Of a DNA stretch of 28,769 nucleotides, positions 14,973-21,452 are shown one piece after another; positions within the stretch are counted from its first letter, which is position 1; each line of letters starts with the position of its first letter. Both the position numbers and the translations under genes were made by a program. Origin of the DNA: UBA724 sp964008075 (GTDB lineage Bacteria > Bacteroidota > Bacteroidia > Flavobacteriales > Flavobacteriaceae); contig CAXGAP010000012.1 of NCBI GenBank assembly GCA_964008075.1, positions 1 through 28,769 on the forward strand, read 5' to 3'. The notes beneath the pieces were generated by a model, which ran no database searches, was not told the DNA's origin, and worked only from the letters and a program-made list of their open reading frames with translations.

Positions 14973-16016
14973 TTGATCGACTATATTGTTGTTGGACTTG
15001 GGTTATCAGGAATTTCCTTTTGCCATCAACTCCAAAAGCACCAGCATTCATTTGTTGTAATTGACGATGGAAAAAAATCTGCTAGTCGAGTTGGATCGGG
15101 CTTATTCAATCCCATTGCCCTTAAGCGCGCCAAACCTGCATGGATGGGTCATCAACTTATGTCAAGTTCGATGCCTACCTACAAGGCATTAGAAATAGAG
15201 CTGGGTATTCGCCTTATTCATCATGCCTCGATTTTGAAAATCATGCATCAAAAGGCGGATATCAATGACTGGCACCAAGCAAATGTACAAGACGATTGCA
15301 GACCTTATATGAAACCAAAAATACAGCAAAATAAAAACCCAGGCATTCGCGCAGTACTTGGTTTTGGCGAGGTGACTAACACAGGCTGGGTCGATACCGC
15401 ATTGCTTGTTGATGAGTTCACAACCCTTATGAAGAGCAAGGAAAAATTGATGCAAGTAACTTTTGAAGCAAATGACTTACGAATTGATGACAAATGTGTT
15501 TGGTATAGAGAGATCAAAGCCAAGCATATAGTTTTCACCCAAGGTATTGGAGGACTGACACAAAATCCTTGGTTCTCACAAGTTCCAATGCATCAAACAA
15601 AAGGAGAATTGATGATTATTGAGAGTAAAAATTTGCAAGAAAAAAGTATCATTAAAGGAGGGGTATTTATGATACCTCTTGGAAATCATAGATATCGAGT
15701 AGGTTCGACCTACAACTGGAAAGATCAAAACGAAGGGCCAACGCAGAAAGCACAAATAACGCTACAAAAACAGTTGGATAAAATGATTCAAGTTCCTTAT
15801 CAAATTGTGAGTCAATTTGCAGGCTTTCGCAGCACCATACAAGATAGAAGACCTGTCATAGGAGTTCATCCACAATTTTCACAACTCGCCATCTGTAATG
15901 GTATGGGTTCTCGTGGGGTATTACAAGCCCCTTTTTGCGCTAGATTGCTCTATGATTACATTGAAAAAGGGACTCCTATTCCTCCTGAAATCAGTTTACA
16001 TAGATTTAAAAAATAA
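14973..16016 (+). CDS. FAD-dependent oxidoreductase of the DAO family
   Basis: The 347-residue protein begins with a dinucleotide-binding strand and glycine motif (DYIVVGLGLSGISF, GxGxxG at 8-13) and an acidic end of strand two (VVIDDG). It has the DAO-type pattern with SRVGSGLFNPIALKR in the N-terminal half, MHQTKGELM in the middle and FRSTIQDRRPVIG plus NGMGSRGVLQAPFCA near the C-terminus, where FAD is gripped again. The closest known folds are ThiO-like amine oxidases and the MnmC oxidase domain; the substrate is unknown. The start is a TTG at 14973, placed exactly where the flavin motif needs it. It follows gldN by 48 bases, a neighbour I remember in other flavobacteria, but no motility role is evident. 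Confidence 0.85.
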   Translation: MIDYIVVGLGLSGISFCHQLQKHQHSFVVIDDGKKSASRVGSGLFNPIALKRAKPAWMGHQLMSSSMPTYKALEIELGIRLIHHASILKIMHQKADINDWHQANVQDDCRPYMKPKIQQNKNPGIRAVLGFGEVTNTGWVDTALLVDEFTTLMKSKEKLMQVTFEANDLRIDDKCVWYREIKAKHIVFTQGIGGLTQNPWFSQVPMHQTKGELMIIESKNLQEKSIIKGGVFMIPLGNHRYRVGSTYNWKDQNEGPTQKAQITLQKQLDKMIQVPYQIVSQFAGFRSTIQDRRPVIGVHPQFSQLAICNGMGSRGVLQAPFCARLLYDYIEKGTPIPPEISLHRFKK

Positions 16017-16322
16017 AATTTTAGCCCAAAACCTAGAAATAAACAGAGTGGAGATACATTTTTTTCGACTTTTTCTGAAAAAAATAAAGACTCTTTTTAG
16101 ATGTAATTTAAGATTTAATTTTAGGTTTAAAAATAATCATAAGATACTGATAATCATATAGATATATAAATTTTTTTCAATCATTTTAAAGATTTTGGTT
16201 GATCTGTTGTCAATCATTTAAAAAATAACAACCCTATAAAAAATGGGGTTTTATTTCTATAATTTGTTAACAAAAGGAGTAATTTGAGAAATTTTACGTA
16301 TTTTAGATACAAATTAATAATC
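16017..16322. other. AT-rich spacer with repeated AATCAT hexamers, no gene seen
   Basis: These 306 bases hold no convincing gene. The hexamer AATCAT starts at 16135, 16152, 16179 and 16212. The latter two lie in the 10-base direct repeat TCAATCATTT (16177-16186 and 16210-16219), 33 bases apart, about three helical turns. A weak hairpin (AACCC/GGGTT, 16230-16250) follows. Part or all may be a promoter region or long leader for the small gene at 16323. Confidence 0.4.
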
Positions 16323-16517
16323 ATGGCTTATTCATTCGAAAATAGTAAAGGAAAAACGTATTACTTACACACCAAAGATGTAACTCTCAAAGGTGGTAGA
16401 AACCAAACAATTTATTACTTCGCAAAAGATCAACGCAGCAATGCTTGTGATTTACCAGCTGGTAAGAAAGTTGTTGAAAATGAAAGAACAGGACTTCCTT
16501 TTGTAAAGTCTGTTTAA
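16323..16517 (+). CDS. Conserved 64-residue protein of unknown function
   Basis: The protein starts MAYSFENSKGKTYYLHTKDV and continues with a GGRNQTIYYFAKD segment, a DLPAGKKVVEN segment and a TGLPFVKS end. I recognise this pattern (NSKG-xTYYL, tLkgG--QxIYYF-kd, LPxGy-V-En-rtGlP) from small hypothetical proteins spread through bacteria, but know no function. It has no signal or membrane segment and reads as a small beta-sheet protein. I chose the ATG at 16323; an upstream TTG at 16284 would add 13 residues not seen in relatives. The gene stands alone, with a long AT-rich region before it and a strong terminator 18 bases after its stop. Confidence 0.8.
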   Translation: MAYSFENSKGKTYYLHTKDVTLKGGRNQTIYYFAKDQRSNACDLPAGKKVVENERTGLPFVKSV

Positions 16518-16534
16518 AGAATACGTTTTGATAT

Positions 16535-16564
16535 AAAAAAACCCCGAGTAATCGGGGTTTTTTT
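16535..16564. terminator. Strong intrinsic terminator usable from both strands
   Basis: A 13-base stem, A7CCCCGA (16535-16547) paired with TCGGGGT7 (16552-16564), closes a four-base GTAA loop. The A-run before and T-run after make it functional in both directions. It ends the 64-residue gene on the plus strand and the broken gene 16563-16817 on the minus strand. Confidence 0.92.
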
Positions 16565-16817
16565 ATACATTCTTTTTTGATAGATATCGTTTGTACACGA
16601 TGCTTGTCACGATTCTATTAATAGCATAATTAACCACTCAAAAAATGCCATCAACAAATTTTCCTGATGCACTGGTTCGGAGTTCTGTTCCATACATGAC
16701 AAGTCCAACTCCAGCGCGAAAAAAGAGCCCAATCAATACACCTAATCGAATGCCACTAGGTAATTTGTAGGAATCCTTATACTATCCTTTATAAATCGAT
16801 GAAAATATATATGCCAT
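16563..16817 (-). pseudogene. Probable decayed small membrane-protein gene with two in-frame stops
   Basis: Reading the minus strand from ATG at 16817, one frame stays protein-like for 84 codons to TAA at 16565-16563. It is broken by TAG (16784-16782) and TGA (16640-16638). The first piece is MAYIFSSIYKG. The middle piece contains LPSGIRLGVLIGLFFRAG followed by VGLVMYGTELRTSASGKF, with one likely membrane segment. The last piece is VVNYAINRIVTSIVYKRY plus LSKKNV. The frame stops exactly at the shared terminator, as a real gene would. I know no homologue. The alternatives are a 46-residue active product between the two stops, using a non-ATG start, or chance; the length, composition and terminator position argue against chance. 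Confidence 0.5.
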
Positions 16818-16849
16818 AATGAAATATGGGTGCTATCTTTGTTTCAACT

Positions 16850-17932
16850 ATGATGATTCATACAGAATTTGTTCCTAAAGGCGGCGAAATGGAAATTTCC
16901 TACTTCAAAACCACTTGGACAGCACCAAGCAACATCGCTTTGGTGAAGTTTTGGGGGAAAAAAGAGCTACAAATCCCTTGCAATCCGTCTGTTAGTTTTA
17001 CGCTAGATCAATGTTGCACAACAACCACTGTTCGATTTGAAAAACAACGTGTTGCACAAGATGATGTAGTATTTACAATTCAATATGATGGAAAACCTGC
17101 GCCTTCATTTGAGGCCAAAATCAAAACCTTTATAGATAGGATACTGCCATATGCTTCTTATCTTAAGCAGTATAGCCTTGAAATCGTTACATTAAATTCT
17201 TTTCCCCACAGTAGTGGAATTGCATCTTCTGCATCTGCTATGGCTGCGCTAGCTGCTGCGATCATGGATTTTGAAAATCAACTTTACCCTTCAATGACAA
17301 ATGATCATCAAACGAAAAAATGCTCCTTTCTTGCTCGGTTGGGGTCAGGAAGTGCTGCGCGTAGTGTAGAAGGACCAGTTGTACTTTGGGGAGAACACGC
17401 CGACACTACTAAAAGCAGCAATTTATTTGGAGTTCGATGGACCAAAGGGGCTGAGGTGTTTAACTCCTTCAGAGACACCATACTTTTGGTGGACAAGGGC
17501 AAGAAAGAGGTGAGCAGCACAGTGGGGCATAATCTTATGCATAATCATCCCTTTGCTGAAAGTCGTTTTTCGCAAGCACAAAAAAACTACCAAGCAATGC
17601 TAGGTGTTTTACAGAACGGAGACATGAGTGGCTTTACCAATATTGTAGAGCAAGAAGCATTGAGCTTACATGCCATGATGTTGACATCTTCTCCATCATA
17701 TATTTTGATGCACCCCAATACATTAGAAATAATTCAAAGTGTGCGAAATTTTCGAAACAAAACTGATTTTAACCTCACTTTTACACTTGATGCTGGGGCC
17801 AATGTTCATTTGCTTTATCCTGAAGATCAATCAAAACACATCGTTGAATTTATTGAATCTGAGTTAGGCCAGTTTTGTCAAAACAAAGAATTGATTCACG
17901 ATCGGGTTGGAATGGGACTAAAAAAAGTGTAG
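16850..17932 (+). CDS. mvaD: Diphosphomevalonate decarboxylase
   Basis: MvaD turns mevalonate diphosphate into isopentenyl diphosphate, using ATP and releasing CO2, at the end of the mevalonate pathway. The signature is complete: APSNIALVKFWGKK near the start, then NPSVSFTL, HSSGIASSASAMAAL (the ATP-binding GHMP loop), SGSAARSVEGPVVLWGE and the catalytic Asp in TLDAGANVH. I placed the start at 16850 (ATG-ATG, 361 residues). An ATG at 16826 is also in frame, but a -7-like TATCTTTG (16834-16841) overlaps the codons it would add. An ATG at 16889 is a third option. It is followed 9 bases later by a mevalonate kinase-type gene. Confidence 0.93.
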   Translation: MMIHTEFVPKGGEMEISYFKTTWTAPSNIALVKFWGKKELQIPCNPSVSFTLDQCCTTTTVRFEKQRVAQDDVVFTIQYDGKPAPSFEAKIKTFIDRILPYASYLKQYSLEIVTLNSFPHSSGIASSASAMAALAAAIMDFENQLYPSMTNDHQTKKCSFLARLGSGSAARSVEGPVVLWGEHADTTKSSNLFGVRWTKGAEVFNSFRDTILLVDKGKKEVSSTVGHNLMHNHPFAESRFSQAQKNYQAMLGVLQNGDMSGFTNIVEQEALSLHAMMLTSSPSYILMHPNTLEIIQSVRNFRNKTDFNLTFTLDAGANVHLLYPEDQSKHIVEFIESELGQFCQNKELIHDRVGMGLKKV

Positions 17933-17941
17933 TTTTATAAC

Positions 17942-18871
17942 ATGAAAGGGCCATTGTTTTACGCCAAAATTTTACTCTTTGGAGAATACGGAATCATCAA
18001 AGATGCCAAAGGCCTATCCATACCTTACAACTTTTATAAAGGAGCCCTTAAAATTTCCAATACAAAAACTGATTTGGGAATAGCTTCTAACATGAAGTTA
18101 AGAGAATTTTCTGATTACCTTGAAAGCTTAGATAGCAAATTGGTTTCTTTCAACTCCGAGCAATTTCGTCTGGATTTGAGCAAAGGATTATACTTTGATA
18201 GTAGTATTCCACAAGGCTATGGTATTGGTAGCAGTGGTGCATTGGTTGCAGCGATATATGATCGCTATGCTAACAACAAAATCACAATTTTGGAAAACCT
18301 TACACGAGATAAGCTATTGAAACTCAAACAAATTTTTGGACTGATGGAATCTTTTTTTCATGGGCAGTCTTCAGGTTTAGACCCACTTAACAGCTTTTTG
18401 AGTTTGCCAATTCTCATTCATTCCAAAGATGTTTTAGAGGCTACAGGAATTCCATCGCAGTCGCGAGTTGGAAAAGGTGCTGTTTTTTTACTCGACAGTG
18501 GAATGATGGGAGAAACTGCTCCCATGATTAATATTTTTATGCAAAATATGGAGTCTGCTTCATTTCGTAAAATGGTAAAAGAAAAGTTTATCTCATACTC
18601 TGATAACTGCGTTGAACACTTTTTAAATGGAGATATCAAATCTCTATTTGGTGATTTGAAGAGGCTTTCCAATACTGTTCTAACCCATTTTAAACCCATG
18701 ATCCCAAAGCAGTTTCACGATTTATGGAAAACAGGTATTGATACCAATGCTTATTATCTCAAACTATGTGGATCGGGTGGTGGTGGATACATTCTTGGCT
18801 TCACAGAAGATATTTCTAAGGTGCGAGATCTATTGAAAGATCATCGTTTAGAAGTGGTATATACCTTCTAA
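17942..18871 (+). CDS. GHMP-family kinase, probable mevalonate kinase
   Basis: Mevalonate kinase phosphorylates mevalonate with ATP in the cytoplasm. Motif 1 is FYAKILLFGEYGII (6-19), with Tyr where many relatives have His. Motif 2 is the ATP loop PQGYGIGSSGA (90-100). The probable catalytic Asp is D147 in GQSSGLDPL. Motif 3 is LCGSGGGGY near the C-terminus. At 309 residues the length is normal. The gene sits between mvaD and the prenyltransferase, which supports the mevalonate substrate over other GHMP substrates. Phosphomevalonate kinase is the main alternative; it is not otherwise seen in the window. Spacing of 9-10 bases on both sides indicates one operon. Confidence 0.85.
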   Translation: MKGPLFYAKILLFGEYGIIKDAKGLSIPYNFYKGALKISNTKTDLGIASNMKLREFSDYLESLDSKLVSFNSEQFRLDLSKGLYFDSSIPQGYGIGSSGALVAAIYDRYANNKITILENLTRDKLLKLKQIFGLMESFFHGQSSGLDPLNSFLSLPILIHSKDVLEATGIPSQSRVGKGAVFLLDSGMMGETAPMINIFMQNMESASFRKMVKEKFISYSDNCVEHFLNGDIKSLFGDLKRLSNTVLTHFKPMIPKQFHDLWKTGIDTNAYYLKLCGSGGGGYILGFTEDISKVRDLLKDHRLEVVYTF

Positions 18872-18881
18872 TTTTTTTGCT

Positions 18882-19763
18882 ATGCCCACTAGAAAAGGCA
18901 TAATTCTCAAATCAATAAGCTTACTATCATTGGTGAGAGGTCAAAATCTTATGGTTTTGGTCATTGCTCAACTCCTCTCTGCTGCTTTTATTTTTTCATC
19001 TGCCACCACTCCTAGAGAAACAATTTTAGACATCAATCTTTGGTTGATTGTTTGTGCAACCCAGCTCTCTGTTGCAGCTGGGTATATCATAAATGCATTT
19101 TTTGATAAGGAAAAAGATTTGATTAATCGGCCACAAAAAACACTGTTGGAAACAAACATATCTATTCGATCAAAACTGATTGGGTATATTTTTTTGAATG
19201 GGACTGCTGTGTTGGCGGCGAGCAGTGTTTCAAAAAGGTCTGCCGTGTTCTTTTGCACATATATCGCTTGTATGGCATTTTACTCTGCTTTTTTGAAGAG
19301 ATATTTGTTCATTGGAAATATTTGTTCTGCACTGCTAACAGTACTTCCATTTTTTGCCATAACTGTCTATTTCAAGAACTTTTCAGTAGAAATATTTACT
19401 CTCGCTACCTATTTACTGTTACTCATCTCTATCAAAGAATTGATCAAAGACCTCTGCAATATCAAAGGAGATTTATCAAACAACTATAAAACCATACCCA
19501 CTGTTTATGGTGAAAACAGTGCCAAAAGACTCATTTCCTTTTTGGTTGTTTTTTGTTTTGGTGTTTTTTTCTTGCTATTTTTCTTTTTTTCCTTGCAAAG
19601 TATGGTCTATTATTTTCTGGCTAGCTTAGGTTTTCTTGTTTTCTTCACTGTATTGTTGTGGGCATCCTCAAAACCCAAGCAATTAATATTGTTGTTGTTT
19701 GGCATAAAAGCACTTATCTTACTTGGGATCATCTGCTTACCATTGTTGAAAATCCCAATATAG
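18882..19763 (+). CDS. UbiA-family membrane prenyltransferase
   Basis: UbiA enzymes attach a prenyl chain from a prenyl diphosphate to an acceptor within the membrane. The 293-residue protein has about eight or nine hydrophobic segments. It has both Asp-rich motifs that hold Mg-diphosphate: NAFFDKEKD (71-79) followed by NRPQK, and DLCNIKGD (190-197) followed by KTIPTVYG. Flavobacterial members in this position are often labelled geranylgeranylglycerol-phosphate geranylgeranyltransferase, but the acceptor cannot be read from the sequence; menaquinone (MenA) or heme O (CyoE) duties would show different motifs. Its place behind mvaD and mevalonate kinase suggests that isoprenoid supply and use are co-expressed. 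A 10-base gap separates it from the kinase. Confidence 0.85.
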   Translation: MPTRKGIILKSISLLSLVRGQNLMVLVIAQLLSAAFIFSSATTPRETILDINLWLIVCATQLSVAAGYIINAFFDKEKDLINRPQKTLLETNISIRSKLIGYIFLNGTAVLAASSVSKRSAVFFCTYIACMAFYSAFLKRYLFIGNICSALLTVLPFFAITVYFKNFSVEIFTLATYLLLLISIKELIKDLCNIKGDLSNNYKTIPTVYGENSAKRLISFLVVFCFGVFFLLFFFFSLQSMVYYFLASLGFLVFFTVLLWASSKPKQLILLLFGIKALILLGIICLPLLKIPI

Positions 19764-19777
19764 TTATCATACCTTTG
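19746..19777 (+). promoter_or_regulatory. Promoter of the rluB-type gene, Bacteroidota type
   Basis: TTG at 19746-19748 and TACCTTTG at 19770-19777 are 21 bases apart, a perfect TTG-N21-TAnnTTTG. It overlaps the end of the UbiA gene. The predicted start lies only a few bases before the ATG at 19785, so the transcript would be leaderless or nearly so. Confidence 0.55.
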
Positions 19778-19784
19778 CCAAATT

Positions 19785-20534
19785 ATGATAAGAAAAAAAC
19801 CAACTGCAAAGAAATCAACTTCCTCGAACACAACTCGACTCAATAAATATATTGCTCACGCTGGCATTTGCTCTCGTAGAGAGGCTGATATGCATATCAG
19901 CTTGGGTGTGGTTAAGGTCAACAATAAAGTCATCACAGCGCTTGGTTATCAGGTCAAGGAAGGTGATGTTGTTCATTTTGATGACAAACGCATAACCCCA
20001 GAGAAAAAGGCCTATGTACTATTGAACAAACCAAAAGGATTTATCACTACAACAAGGGATGAAAAAGGTCGAAAAACTGTAATGGATTTGATTGCAAAAT
20101 CAACCCCATCGAGAGTTGTGCCAGTTGGGCGTTTAGATCGGCCTACGACGGGCTTACTCCTATTTACCAACGATGGTGATTTGGCAAAAAAACTCACACA
20201 CCCTTCTTCGGCGGTGAAAAAGCTTTATCACGTGGTGCTTTCAAAAAGTTTAAAACCACATGATTTGGCACAGATTCGGCGGGGACTTATACTCGACGAT
20301 GGCCCTATTCAAGTGGATGAGATCAGCTATGTCAAAGGTATGAGTAAAAGAGAAATTGGATTGGAAATTCACTCGGGGCGCAATAGGATCGTGAGACGTA
20401 TATTTGAACATATGCGATATGAAGTCATAGCGCTAGATCGTGTTGTTTTTGCAGATTTAACCAAAAAAGATCTTCCAAGAGGCACCTGGCGTCACCTATC
20501 GCGACAAGAAATAGATTATTTGAATATGCTATAA
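19785..20534 (+). CDS. rluB: RluB-type ribosomal/tRNA pseudouridine synthase
   Basis: Enzymes of the RsuA/RluB/RluE/RluF group convert single uridines in rRNA or tRNA to pseudouridine. A lysine/serine-rich start is followed by an S4 RNA-binding domain (about 17-65: TRLNKYIAHAGICSRREAD). The catalytic domain has VLLNKPKGFITTT and the active-site Asp118 in GRLDRPTTGLLLFTNDG, then KKLYHVVL, and GRNRIVRRIFEHMRYEV. The length of 249 residues suits RluB better than the fuller RluF, but specificity within the group is not certain. The ATG at 19785 is the only start that keeps the S4 domain whole. The gene has its own promoter and converges on the tRNA-Phe gene. Confidence 0.9.
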   Translation: MIRKKPTAKKSTSSNTTRLNKYIAHAGICSRREADMHISLGVVKVNNKVITALGYQVKEGDVVHFDDKRITPEKKAYVLLNKPKGFITTTRDEKGRKTVMDLIAKSTPSRVVPVGRLDRPTTGLLLFTNDGDLAKKLTHPSSAVKKLYHVVLSKSLKPHDLAQIRRGLILDDGPIQVDEISYVKGMSKREIGLEIHSGRNRIVRRIFEHMRYEVIALDRVVFADLTKKDLPRGTWRHLSRQEIDYLNML

Positions 20535-20537
20535 AAA

Positions 20538-20565
20538 AAACTCCGAGCTTTCAAACTCGGAGTTT
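20538..20565 (-). terminator. Intrinsic terminator of tRNA-Phe, facing rluB
   Basis: AAACTCCGAG (20538-20547) pairs with CTCGGAGTTT (20556-20565) around an 8-base loop. On the minus strand the stem is followed by a run of eight T, so it serves the tRNA-Phe gene best. On the plus strand only three T follow, so it may stop rluB transcripts less efficiently. Confidence 0.85.
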
Positions 20566-20566
20566 G

Positions 20567-20639
20567 TGGTACCTCCAGGAATCGAACCAGGGACACAAGG
20601 ATTTTCAGTCCTTTGCTCTACCAACTGAGCTAAGGTACC
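20567..20639 (-). tRNA. tRNA-Phe (anticodon GAA)
   Basis: The minus strand folds as a complete 73-base tRNA. The acceptor stem is GGTACCT/AGGTACC, the D arm GCTC/GAGC, the anticodon stem AAGGA/TCCTT with loop CTGAAAA, the variable loop GTGTC, and the T arm CCTGG-TTCGATT-CCAGG. The anticodon GAA reads UUC/UUU. The 3' CCA is not encoded and must be added by the cell. It is a single gene with its own promoter and terminator. Confidence 0.97.
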
Positions 20640-20656
20640 GTGCACTTTGGCAATTG

Positions 20657-20686
20657 CAAATATAAAACCCTTTATAGAATTGACAA
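20657..20686 (-). promoter_or_regulatory. tRNA-Phe promoter, Bacteroidota type
   Basis: On the minus strand, TTG (20686-20684), 19 bases, then TATATTTG (20664-20657) match TTG-N19-TAnnTTTG exactly. The start would fall near 20650, about ten bases before the tRNA 5' end. It lies between the divergent coaX and tRNA-Phe genes. Confidence 0.7.
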
Positions 20687-20732
20687 GGGACTATTGAAAA
20701 TTGAAGTACATTAGCACTTACAAAGTATTGAT

Positions 20733-21452
20733 TTGAATCTCACAATAGATATAGGAAACACAAACACCAATCTCGGTTTTTTTGATGGTTTGGAGTTGAA
20801 ATCTACAAAGAAGTTTAGAGCCAATGAACCCATCGAATGGAAATCGATTATATCGGCAAAAAAAGTCTCACATGCCATTGTTTCACAGGTTGGAAATCAA
20901 CAGTCAGCATTAGATGAACTCTACGCCAACACCCAATGTTTAGAGGCGCATCATCATCTTCATCTCCCATTTACATCTGCATATGAGCCTTTTACGAATT
21001 TGGGGATTGACCGAGTAGTAGGATTAGCAGCTGCAACATACTTGTTTCCCAAAACAAATGCCCTGATTATCGATGCAGGGACTTGTATCACCTATGATTT
21101 AATCACTGTTAGTGCAAATCATCTTGGAGGTATCATCAGTCCTGGTCTAGCCATGAGATATCAAGCCATGCACAAAAACACGCATCAATTGCCAAATTTA
21201 GAGATACAGCAGCCCGCTGCATTTCCACCTACAAATACCAATGAAGCCATACATCATGGGGTTATGTCTGGTGTGACAGCTGAAATAGAGGCATTTATTA
21301 AGAGATTTGAGACTCATACACCAAATTTTATGACAATTTTAACAGGTGGAGACGCTGGTTTCTTGTCTAAACGAGTAAAAAATAGCATCTTAGCGAACGC
21401 AAATTTTTTAGCATTTGGTTTAAATCTTTTGCTCGAAACGAATAAGTCATAA
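20733..21452 (+). CDS. coaX: Type III pantothenate kinase
   Basis: CoaX phosphorylates pantothenate in the first step of coenzyme A synthesis; type III enzymes usually need a monovalent cation and are not inhibited by CoA. The protein starts MNLTIDIGNTNT, the phosphate-binding motif with Asp6. It then has NLGIDRVVGLAAA (G91-D93-R94, substrate region) and LIIDAGTCITYDL (D114), with LGGIISPGL after it. At 239 residues the length is normal. The start is a TTG at 20733, which gives the usual short N-terminus. It directly abuts the following gene (TAAATG), so it may lead the envelope operon that follows. Confidence 0.94.
   Translation: MNLTIDIGNTNTNLGFFDGLELKSTKKFRANEPIEWKSIISAKKVSHAIVSQVGNQQSALDELYANTQCLEAHHHLHLPFTSAYEPFTNLGIDRVVGLAAATYLFPKTNALIIDAGTCITYDLITVSANHLGGIISPGLAMRYQAMHKNTHQLPNLEIQQPAAFPPTNTNEAIHHGVMSGVTAEIEAFIKRFETHTPNFMTILTGGDAGFLSKRVKNSILANANFLAFGLNLLLETNKS

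Noticed and set aside
15898..16161. Frame overlapping the end of the FAD oxidoreductase and running into the AT-rich spacer
   Set aside because: The first part is the oxidoreductase in another frame and the rest is Lys/Asn/Phe/Ile-rich, as expected from AT-rich non-coding DNA.
16230..16250. Hairpin AACCC/GGGTT as a terminator of the FAD oxidoreductase
   Set aside because: Only five pairs with an 11-base loop, more than 200 bases from the stop codon; too weak to call.
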